From positions 1-8,174 of the forward strand of contig JAQGOW010000483.1 of NCBI GenBank assembly GCA_028293405.1: a stretch of 8,174 nt of DNA. The letters run 5' to 3'. This stretch comes from Verrucomicrobiales bacterium. GTDB taxonomy: Bacteria > Verrucomicrobiota > Verrucomicrobiia > Limisphaerales > Palsa-1400. The stretch's first letter is position 1. Each line of letters begins with the position of its first letter. The position numbers were made by a program, and so were the translations under genes. This document shows, one piece after another, positions 1 to 5,764 of this stretch. A model generated the notes under the pieces. The model saw nothing but the letters and a program-made list of their open reading frames with translations, ran no database searches and was not told the origin of the DNA.

Positions 1-3000
1 CAACCAGCGCTGATGCGGTGCTAACGGTCGTTCAGGGCGTGGCTACTGTTTCACTTTCGTCGCTAAACCAAACCTACGATGGCAGCGCGAAATCCGCCGG
101 GGTAACGACGTCACCTTCCGGCCTGTCGGTCGATGTCACGTATGACGGTTCGCCGGATGCGCCGACGAACGCGGGCAGCTATGCAGTCGTAGCGATTATC
201 AATGACGCCAATTATTACGGAACCAACACCGGCACGTTGGTGATCAATAAAGCAACGCCAACCATCAACATCGCGGGATTGTCGCAAACTTTTGACGGAA
301 CACCGAAACCTGTGTCGGTGACGACTGTACCGCCGGGTTTGCCCGTGAGTGTGACCTATGATGGTTCAGCATCACCACCGGCGAACAAACGCAGCTATCA
401 AATCATCGCAAGCGTCAATGAATCTAATTACGCCGCGACGGTAACGAACACATTGGTGATCAGTTGTGCAACGATCACACTGAACCCAACGCCGCTTACG
501 AATGGTGTCCTGGCCAAGGGTTATCGTCTGGCTTGTTCGTGGGCCACGTCGGAAATGAACTCGCCGCGAATCGGCCACACCGCGACACTTCTACCGAGTG
601 GTAAAGTATTGGTCAGTGGCGGCTTTGATGGGACGAACACATTAGCCAGTGCCGAATTGTATAATCCCACAACCGGAACCTGGACCACCACGGGCTCGAT
701 GATTGATGCGCGATCTGGTCATACCGCGGTGTTATTGCCATCGGGCAAGGTGCTCGTTGCCGGTGGATTTGGCGGCTTTGGAACATGCGAACTGTACGAT
801 CCGAGCTCCGGAACCTGGACTACCACAGGCTCCCTAAACACGGGGCGACAAGAACACACGATGACGCTTTTGCAGGATGGTCGCGTCCTGATTGCGGGCG
901 GCGACTCCGACGGGTTTGGTATTTTAGAATCGATAGAAGCGTACAATCCTCAATCTGGCGTTTGGCAGAATATCGGCTCGATGACCACGAATCGCTTGGA
1001 TCACACGGCGACGCTAATGCCGAATGGCAAGGTTCTGATCGCTGGCGGGATTGGCGGTCAATTATCGTATTTTTTGTCCACTGCCGAGGTGATTGATACA
1101 ATCAGCAATACCAGCCAAGCCACGGGATCCTTTACTGACGCGCGAGAGTTCCATGCGGCAACCTTACTTTACAATGGAAAGGTAATGATTGCGGGAGGCC
1201 AAGGCCTTCAGGCCCCGTTACACAGCGCAGAACTTTACGATATCGCCACCGGCACGTGGAGCTCCTGCCCTCCAATGAATGTTGTTTGTGCTTTCGGGAC
1301 CAAGTTAATCACTCTGTCCGATGGGAAGGCACTGGCAGTCGGGCCGGTGTCTCTCGATAATATGAACGTAACTGAGTTTTCGTCTGAAATCTACGATCCG
1401 CAAACGCAGACGTGGACAACGAGCTGCGCTTTCGGATGGGAGCCAACACTCACTACGCTACCCAGTGGAAAAGTCCTCGTCGCGGGCGGTGCGACATTGT
1501 CTGGCCAAGACGAATCCAAAATCGGTGGGGAATTTACGCCACCAAGCTTGTTAGCGTCAGGCGGCACTGCTCCATACACGTATTCCGTGACCGCTGGTGC
1601 ATTGCCCACCGGTATTTCCCTCAATTCCAATGGTTCGTTGGAAGGCACCGCCTTTTCCAAAGGAACCTACTCGTGGACAGTGACAGCAACAGATGCAAAC
1701 GGTTGCACCGGCAGTGCAGTTTACAGCGTGACAATCGATCCGAGCGGTTCCCCGCTCGACGTCAAACCCCCAGTGCTGACCGTCGCCCTACCGCGGAACA
1801 AGGCTATCCTCGGAACCAGTCCGGTCACAGTTTCCGGAACAGCCAAAGACGCCGGCACACCCAAAACCGGCGTGGCACTTGTCTTGTATTCACTCAACGG
1901 CGCGCCGGTGCAACTCGCGACAACGGCGAACAAGTTCACTAATTGGACAGCGTCGGTCACTTTGCAACCCGGTTGGAATACCTTTGTCGCTCAGGCGCTC
2001 GATTATCGCGGTAATGCATCGACAATCGTTTCAAATCTTTATTTCTACGGCGCGATCGCCAATTCCATCGGGTCGTATAACGGCTTGTTTTATGAAACCA
2101 ATTCTTCCGGGAATCCTGCTATCAATCGAACCAGCGCCGGCGCAGTCATAAATCTGAAACCGACATTCTCGCGTACTTACAGCGGAAAGCTTTTGATGGG
2201 CGGCGCCTCTTACACTTTGAAAGGCCTTTTCCTCCTCAACGGCGACGCGGTCACGAACGTCTCACGCGGTAATTTACCGCCGTTAACGGTGGCGATGCAC
2301 ATCGATTGGTCCGGTTCGTCCAAACAGATCACCGGTGTCGTGTCGTGTCCCGCTGAAGGATGGAGTGCGCCTTTGACTGCTGACCTCGCAGTCTATGGCA
2401 CCGCAAATCCCTACACACCTCGCCGTTATACCATGTCGATCGCACCGGCGAGCGATGCGCCGACAAATTCACCCGGCGGTTACGGATATGGGCTCATCTA
2501 CATCAATGCCAGTGGGAAGATCAACCTCAACGGTGCGTTGGCTGATTCCACTTCGATCTCCCCAATCATTCCGATCTCCAGGGACGGTCGTTGGCCGTTG
2601 TATGTGGACTTGTACAAACACCAGGGATTGCTGGAGGGTTGGATCGATTTCAGCAGCGGCGCGCCGTCTGGAAACATTACCTGGATCAAAGCGGCACATC
2701 CGGTGGGCGTCACGTTGACGACTTACCCGGCAGGTTTTTCCAATGTCGTGAATGTGTTTGGCTCCGCTTATGTGCCCGTTGCCCCGGCGGTCACACTGGC
2801 CAACAATCAATTGGAAATAACCGATGGCTCAGGCCTGAATCTACCGTTGACGTTCGACACCACCGTCACCGCGCTCAACCAACTTTCCAAACTGCCGGGC
2901 ACCACCAACAAAATGACCGGTTCGATCAACACCAGCACGGGCCTGCTGTCCGTCAGCTTCCAACCGACAGGGCTGGGGAATGCCCAGGTCACGGCGAAGG

Positions 3001-3098
3001 GCGTCGTGTTGCAAAGCAGCAACGCGGCCTATGGTGCCTTCATCGGCAGAGACGATGGCACCGGAAAAACAAACACGGACGCGATCTATCTACACTAG
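1..3098 (+). CDS. Large secreted MBG/Kelch/Ig-repeat protein, 5' end outside the window
   Basis: The frame is open to the left edge (TSADAV precedes the GTG at 18), so this is the C-terminal ~1,030 residues of a larger protein. Counting from the GTG at 18, I see two MBG-like repeats (about residues 8-150, each with 'L.QT(Y/F)DG..K' and 'VTYDGS..P'), then a short strand (CATITLNPTPLTNG), then seven Kelch repeats (about 180-508; hallmark 'GHTATLLPSGKVLV.GG' and 'ELY.P.TGTW'). A putative-Ig segment follows (about 510-575; 'SGGTAPYTYSV', 'ATDANGCTGS'), then a bacterial Ig-like segment (about 583-678). The C-terminal ~350 residues have repeated 'Y.G.L' and 'SGNITWIK' beta-type sequence as seen in large verrucomicrobial exported proteins. 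The expected role is extracellular or cell-surface adhesion or carbohydrate contact. No catalytic motif or anchor is visible, and the signal peptide would lie upstream. The codon pattern is uniform. Overall type is sure; function is unknown. Confidence 0.93.
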   Translation, partial: TSADAVLTVVQGVATVSLSSLNQTYDGSAKSAGVTTSPSGLSVDVTYDGSPDAPTNAGSYAVVAIINDANYYGTNTGTLVINKATPTINIAGLSQTFDGTPKPVSVTTVPPGLPVSVTYDGSASPPANKRSYQIIASVNESNYAATVTNTLVISCATITLNPTPLTNGVLAKGYRLACSWATSEMNSPRIGHTATLLPSGKVLVSGGFDGTNTLASAELYNPTTGTWTTTGSMIDARSGHTAVLLPSGKVLVAGGFGGFGTCELYDPSSGTWTTTGSLNTGRQEHTMTLLQDGRVLIAGGDSDGFGILESIEAYNPQSGVWQNIGSMTTNRLDHTATLMPNGKVLIAGGIGGQLSYFLSTAEVIDTISNTSQATGSFTDAREFHAATLLYNGKVMIAGGQGLQAPLHSAELYDIATGTWSSCPPMNVVCAFGTKLITLSDGKALAVGPVSLDNMNVTEFSSEIYDPQTQTWTTSCAFGWEPTLTTLPSGKVLVAGGATLSGQDESKIGGEFTPPSLLASGGTAPYTYSVTAGALPTGISLNSNGSLEGTAFSKGTYSWTVTATDANGCTGSAVYSVTIDPSGSPLDVKPPVLTVALPRNKAILGTSPVTVSGTAKDAGTPKTGVALVLYSLNGAPVQLATTANKFTNWTASVTLQPGWNTFVAQALDYRGNASTIVSNLYFYGAIANSIGSYNGLFYETNSSGNPAINRTSAGAVINLKPTFSRTYSGKLLMGGASYTLKGLFLLNGDAVTNVSRGNLPPLTVAMHIDWSGSSKQITGVVSCPAEGWSAPLTADLAVYGTANPYTPRRYTMSIAPASDAPTNSPGGYGYGLIYINASGKINLNGALADSTSISPIIPISRDGRWPLYVDLYKHQGLLEGWIDFSSGAPSGNITWIKAAHPVGVTLTTYPAGFSNVVNVFGSAYVPVAPAVTLANNQLEITDGSGLNLPLTFDTTVTALNQLSKLPGTTNKMTGSINTSTGLLSVSFQPTGLGNAQVTAKGVVLQSSNAAYGAFIGRDDGTGKTNTDAIYLH
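36..468 (+). repeat. Two tandem MBG-type protein repeats
   Basis: Two consecutive ~72-residue units (36-252 and 253-468) share the order 'hydrophobic strand, L.QTyDGs.K...VTT.P.GL.V.VTYDGS..aP.N..SY.v.A.in..NY..t.t.tLVI'. The second unit is diverged ('TFDGTPKP', 'NKRSYQII'). This is the layout of MBG domains of bacterial surface proteins. The repeat is at protein level, and the DNA copies are clearly diverged. More units probably lie upstream of the window. Confidence 0.8.
555..1545 (+). repeat. Seven Kelch-type repeats forming a predicted beta-propeller
   Basis: Seven ~45-50-residue units begin with a variant of 'M..aR.gHTaTLLp.GKVLvaGG' and end with 'aELYdP.tGTW...gs'. Units 1-3 are near-canonical, units 4 and 6 are diverged (unit 6 reads 'GKALAVGP' where GKVLVAGG is expected), and unit 7 lacks the closing 'ELYDP.TGTW' strand. 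Six or seven blades is the normal size for a closed Kelch propeller. The block sits inside an Ig-like domain rather than after it (see findings). Confidence 0.88.
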
Positions 3099-3161
3099 GA
3101 AATCGGCGCGTTCGAAGTCCGCGTCGTGTCCGGTAAACCCGTGTCTCCCCAACAGCTTTAA
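3099..3161 (+). other. Short coding-like stretch in frame after the stop of the large gene
   Basis: Directly after the TAG at 3096-3098 the same frame runs 20 sense codons (EIGAFEVRVV...PQQL) to a TAA at 3159-3161. The stretch contains no rare-looking codons and reads like protein. It may be a former C-terminal extension cut by a nonsense change, or chance. The large protein's last domain seems to end naturally near the TAG, so chance is quite possible. Confidence 0.25.
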
Positions 3162-3180
3162 CACGCATTCCGAAACCCGG

Positions 3181-3375
3181 TCAGCGGGTGGTCTTCACCT
3201 CGCTACCTTCGAGCGGGAGTTTGGCCGTGGCGATGTCCAACAGCGGGCCCAGTTCGAAAACATTGCTGTAGCCGTAACTGATCAGGTTATTGAACGTGTA
3301 TAGATTCAGCGATGCCGGGGCTGCCTTGGTGGCGAACGCACGCAAAGTGGCAAAGGCGCAAAGGGGGGCAGTCAA
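3181..3375 (-). pseudogene. Unrecognised C-terminal protein fragment (remnant)
   Basis: On the minus strand, about 45 codons before a TGA (3181-3183) read like genuine protein (LNLYTFNNLISYGYSNVFELG, then PLLDIATAKLPLEGSEVKTTR). The upstream part of the same frame is just translated low-complexity DNA (PLCAFATLRAFA from the CTTTGCG element), and the only start is a TTG with no ribosome binding site. I read it as the 3' end of a lost gene whose beginning was replaced by repeat-type DNA. I do not recognise the family. It is convergent with the large gene, 82 bases beyond its stop. Confidence 0.3.
3341..3366 (-). repeat. CTTTGCG-type low-complexity intergenic repeat
   Basis: Read on the minus strand, the unit is a homopolymeric C run followed by TTTGCGCC, TTTGCCAC and TTTGCG: three near-copies of an 8-base unit TTTGCGNC. 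Sequences of this kind recur between genes of several bacterial phyla and yield spurious peptides such as 'LCAFA.LR'. Here it forms the spurious N-terminus of the fragment at 3181-3375. No function is known to me. Confidence 0.45.
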
Positions 3376-3496
3376 AATGAAAGGCTGAGGGCTAATGGCA
3401 GATTGAACTCAGAGTTTGCACGTCTGAATTTGGATGCCCGCTTTTACGCTAAACGCAATCTTGATTCGGGAGCGTTGCGGGAGTACATAGAGGTTG

Positions 3497-3760
3497 ATGA
3501 TCGTTTCCTTGGAAATTCCGGATTCTATCGCCAACGATCTTAAGGCGCGCAAGGGTGACTTATCTGTTTGTGCTTTGCAAAGCCTCGCACTAGAGGGTTA
3601 CCGATCCGGTGAACTCAGTGCTTATCAAGTCCGCCTCATGCTTGGGCACGCCTCACGTTGGGAAACCGAAGAGTTTCTTCGCCAACATCAAGCATGGCAG
3701 GAGTACGGAATGAACGAGCTTGAGCACGATCGTCAAACGCTTAACAGCGTGCTGCCGTAA
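3497..3760 (+). CDS. UPF0175 family protein, probable antitoxin
   Basis: This is an 87-residue protein, the usual size for UPF0175 (PF03683). Its N-terminus is beta-type (MIVSLEIPDSIANDL). The family core follows at about residues 29-60: SLALEGYRSGELSAYQV, then 'RLMLG' and 'SRWE...FL'. This is a predicted helix-turn-helix-like region whose 'G.lS..qv..lLG' pattern is diagnostic. UPF0175 proteins commonly sit immediately 5' of PIN-domain (DUF3368) ribonuclease genes and are regarded as their antitoxins. Here the stop TAA overlaps the ATG of just such a gene remnant (TAATG at 3758-3762). I chose the ATG at 3497 because an AGAGG (3489-3493) lies 3 bases upstream; a TTG at 3494 would add one residue with no spacing. 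The reading frame is intact, but the toxin partner is destroyed, so it may now be an orphan. Confidence 0.85.
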   Translation: MIVSLEIPDSIANDLKARKGDLSVCALQSLALEGYRSGELSAYQVRLMLGHASRWETEEFLRQHQAWQEYGMNELEHDRQTLNSVLP

Positions 3761-3828
3761 TGCTCGTCATCAGTGGCACTTCGAACTTTAATCAGGAGCT
3801 CGCTTCGTCTGTTCAGGCTAAAGGCTAA
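3760..3828 (+). pseudogene. Remnant of DUF3368-type PIN-domain toxin gene (N-terminal codons only)
   Basis: Starting one base inside the antitoxin stop, the ATG opens a 22-codon frame beginning MLVISGTSNFN. The typical start of PIN toxins paired with UPF0175 is M-(L/I)-V-(I/V)-S-D-T-S-P-L-N. The first ~12 positions therefore align, with the key first acidic residue (Asp) changed to Gly, a one-base change from GAC to GGC. After that the frame shows no PIN resemblance and stops at 3826-3828; no downstream frame restores the domain. A PIN nuclease needs about 130-160 residues and its acidic triad, so this is a dead toxin gene. Confidence 0.6.
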
Positions 3829-3943
3829 GGTGAAGACGGTTTCCAAAGGCAGATTAACCAAAGCGCATCGAAGCTGACCACATTTCGCGGCAGCGAACGT
3901 CTTTGTTAGGCACCTAACTGGTGGCGGGCTTGGGAAGCCAAAC

Positions 3944-4027
3944 ATGAGCCGGATCAAGGGCAAGGGACGCGGGCCACGACCATTTGCTGTGTTCAGGGAA
4001 CCCCCGGGAGCAAGCTGGTGTCAATAG
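3944..4027 (+). pseudogene. Short vsr-like start fragment
   Basis: An ATG preceded by an Asn codon gives N-MSRIKGK, the conserved opening of Vsr endonucleases ('R.S.NMSRI.GKDT.PE'). It matches residues 18-25 of the second, longer vsr-like frame at 4577-4936. The two DNA copies differ only at third codon positions across this stretch (ATC/ATA, GGC/GGG), as expected of diverged coding homologues rather than chance. Past that point the frame (GRGPRPFAVF...) no longer resembles Vsr, and it stops at 4025-4027. The preceding 110 bases (3829-3940) show nothing recognisable. The match is short, hence low confidence. Confidence 0.4.
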
Positions 4028-4051
4028 ACGTCTCTTATTACTCTCGGAGAG

Positions 4052-4558
4052 ATGGCTTATTATGTCGCGTCAGACCGGCTTTTGGATTCGTTCCCCGAAA
4101 AGTGCCCTTATTGCGCGGCGCACAAGGCTACAGCGACCTTCGTGCAGCCGTTTGGAAAAATGACGAGCAAACATTCGTCGGAAACTTTGCGGGTCGAACT
4201 GTCGGCTTGCGAAAAATGTGCCAGATGGTTTAAGCGCAGCCGACTTTATATGTTCATCCTCGGTTTCAGTGCGCCAGTCGCACTTTTGGGGACGCTGTTG
4301 TTAGGGATAAGTTGTGGACCGCGCCATCATGAGGCCGAGGTGCTCGAAGGCGGTGGCTTTCTTACCTTTCTCCTTATTGTGGGGTTTATATTTTCGACCA
4401 TCTGGCGGCGATGGCGGTTCCGTCTCTTTCGGATCGCTTATTTCAATAGGAATGGCGAGGTAGTCTATGCCGGTCAGGACCGCGACCACATGAAACGTTT
4501 CGCGGAATTGAACGGGTTGAAAGCCGAAGAGAAACTCTTTTTGTTGCGCACGGTATAG
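4052..4558 (+). CDS. Unrecognised membrane protein with N-terminal zinc-ribbon-like cysteines
   Basis: This is a 168-residue protein of unknown family. Residues 18-21 (CPYC) and 53-56 (CEKC) form two CxxC knuckles 31 residues apart, suggesting a small zinc ribbon. Two hydrophobic segments follow (about 66-86 and 102-117), separated by a short polar loop with His91-His92. A very basic stretch (RRWRFRLFR, 119-127) and a soluble tail ending EEKLFLLRTV come last. The positive charge after the second segment favours a cytoplasmic C-terminus, and with two segments the N-terminal ribbon would also be cytoplasmic. The ATG at 4052 is the only good start after the in-frame TAG at 4025; GGAGAG lies almost directly against it, an unusually tight ribosome binding site. 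It is flanked by two vsr remnants in the same orientation. No function is assigned. Confidence 0.75.
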   Translation: MAYYVASDRLLDSFPEKCPYCAAHKATATFVQPFGKMTSKHSSETLRVELSACEKCARWFKRSRLYMFILGFSAPVALLGTLLLGISCGPRHHEAEVLEGGGFLTFLLIVGFIFSTIWRRWRFRLFRIAYFNRNGEVVYAGQDRDHMKRFAELNGLKAEEKLFLLRTV

Positions 4559-4576
4559 CGTGTACATTTTTGCAGA

Positions 4577-4936
4577 TTGAAACGATTCACCTCTAAAGAC
4601 CGCCTGACGAAGGAGCGTCGCTCATGGAACATGAGCCGGATAAAGGGGAAGGACACCGCCCCGGAAAAGATCGTTCGTTCGCTTCTTCACAGGATGGGTT
4701 ATCGATTCCGTCTGCACGTCCGAATCGAAGTTCCGGCCGGCACGCTAAAGAATAAGACAAAAACCATCTTCGGGCAGTATCGATGTTCTCGTCCAATTAT
4801 TGGCGACGGCTTGCAACGTGCGACTCTGACCGAGTTGGAAGAAAGTCATATGCGCGAGTTCGGGGAGCGAGGGAAGCTGAAGTTCAAACACATCGTTGAC
4901 TTAATATCTTACGTTATTCTTCTAACGATCATTTAA
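4577..4936 (+). pseudogene. vsr: Truncated very-short-patch-repair endonuclease (vsr) remnant
   Basis: The first ~49 residues are clear Vsr: DRLTKERRSWNMSRIKGKDT, then APEKIVRSLL and GYRFRLHVR. Vsr nicks 5' of T in T:G mismatches that arise from 5-methylcytosine deamination. Family knowledge puts the essential Asp (D51 in E. coli) in a 'G.PDIV' motif, followed by 'VFVHGCFWH' with metal-site histidines. Here PDIV is missing; a faint echo (VPAGT..., KTKTIF) follows and no HGCFWH appears. The rest of the 119-residue frame is unlike Vsr. The N-terminal Glu (E30, in TAPE) is kept, but the catalytic centre is gone. The only start is a TTG at 4577, with no ATG upstream before the in-frame TAG at 4556. 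It should be non-functional. It ends 10 bases from the convergent HNH gene. No cytosine methyltransferase, its usual neighbour, is in the window. Confidence 0.75.
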
Positions 4937-4946
4937 GACGCGGATG

Positions 4947-5690
4947 TTATTTTCGACCAAGCTGAAACGCGGTTTGCGCTCCAACGAGAACCCAAGGCAT
5001 CAAACACATGATGCGATCCGATTTTTCAAGATTGTGTTTCACACATAGGAGTCGCACGTTTTCAGCAGTTAGGCTGCTCCCGCCTTTTGAAAAGGGAATA
5101 TCATGATCGTAGTGGAGGTTTTTTGATGCCCCGCATCTGACGCAGCAGCCCCGATCGCGCTTCCATACCTCAAGTTTGACATGCGATGGAATCAATCTGT
5201 TATGCGGTAAATCTTCAATTTGGCCGATCGACTTTTTCAAAACCGGTCTCAAATAAAATTTGATCACTTTTCTGCGCCCGCTTTGCACAAAGGCAGCATC
5301 TACCAGTTCGAAAAACCCTTTGTAACTCCAAATTCCATCCTGAAGCTTCTCGTAAACTTTGATAAGTTCCGCTTTCTTCTGCACGCCATTCTTAAAGTTC
5401 ATAGCAGAAGTAAAAAATTTGCCGTTTTCTGTGAGCGTTCCTTTTGGCGTAACGATCGGTTGGTCGACGACTTTCGGATTTCGACACCGCTGCGTTTTTG
5501 GATGATTGTGGCCTTCGTAGATAAGGGTTCCAGTGACCTGATCTACAGCGTCCTGGTACGGTGCATTCTTTCTCAACGACATTAAGAAAATGGAGTAGGC
5601 TGGGCGTATTCGGAAATTCATTCCCCTCTGCAGGTTGGCCTTCTCGGCATGAACGAGGTCTGCGTAGCTAAAAATGTCGTCCACTTTCAT
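4947..5690 (-). CDS. SRA-like/HNH endonuclease, probable methylated-DNA-dependent (type IV) restriction enzyme
   Basis: The product has 247 residues. About residues 25-148 look like a YDG/SRA domain: 'NAPYQDAV', 'GTLIYEGHN', 'VDQP', 'T.NGKFF.SA', 'VYEKLQDGIWSYKGFFELVDA', then 'RRKVIKFYLR'. SRA folds flip out 5-methyl- or 5-hydroxymethylcytosine. An HNH nuclease follows at about 166-225: 'RLIPSHVKLEVWKRDRG', a zinc knuckle C183-x2-C186, 'YDHDIPFSKGG' (His196 as the general-base candidate), Asn211 and 'LLCVKHN' (C216, H219, N220). This SRA+HNH order matches known McrA-like methyl-dependent endonucleases, which cut incoming modified DNA in the cytoplasm. The frame is intact with all key residues. 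It lies 74 bases downstream of another HNH gene on the same strand, so co-transcription is likely. The ATG at 5690 has no clear ribosome binding site. Confidence 0.85.
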   Translation of the reverse strand: MKVDDIFSYADLVHAEKANLQRGMNFRIRPAYSIFLMSLRKNAPYQDAVDQVTGTLIYEGHNHPKTQRCRNPKVVDQPIVTPKGTLTENGKFFTSAMNFKNGVQKKAELIKVYEKLQDGIWSYKGFFELVDAAFVQSGRRKVIKFYLRPVLKKSIGQIEDLPHNRLIPSHVKLEVWKRDRGCCVRCGASKNLHYDHDIPFSKGGSSLTAENVRLLCVKHNLEKSDRIMCLMPWVLVGAQTAFQLGRK

Positions 5691-5764
5691 ACGTTGGCAG
5701 ATTTAATAGCGGATTCCGACAGGTGACCAGGATGAACTATACCCCCGGTTTGATTCGGCGTGCA

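Noticed and set aside
1412..1942. A 176-codon plus-strand frame inside the large surface-protein gene
   Set aside because: It overlaps the well-supported Kelch/Ig coding frame, is rich in Arg/His/Cys as out-of-frame translations of this DNA are, and has no family resemblance.
2591..3136. A 181-codon plus-strand frame overlapping the end of the large gene
   Set aside because: Same shadow character (Arg/Gln/His-rich) and no ribosome binding site; the main frame explains the DNA.
3174..3192. Small hairpin ACCCG-GTCAG-CGGGT after the large gene, considered as a terminator
   Set aside because: Only five base pairs and no T tract on either side.
3461..3489. Possible promoter for the UPF0175 gene (TTGATT, 17 bases, TACATA)
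   Set aside because: Only half of the -10 matches, and it would place the transcript start at the start codon.
4574..4590. ATTGAAAC string resembling the end of some CRISPR repeats
   Set aside because: It occurs once, with no repeat-spacer periodicity and no cas genes in the window.
5220..5585. A 121-codon plus-strand frame opposite the SRA-HNH gene
   Set aside because: It is antisense to a gene with clear domain motifs and shows no protein-family features of its own.
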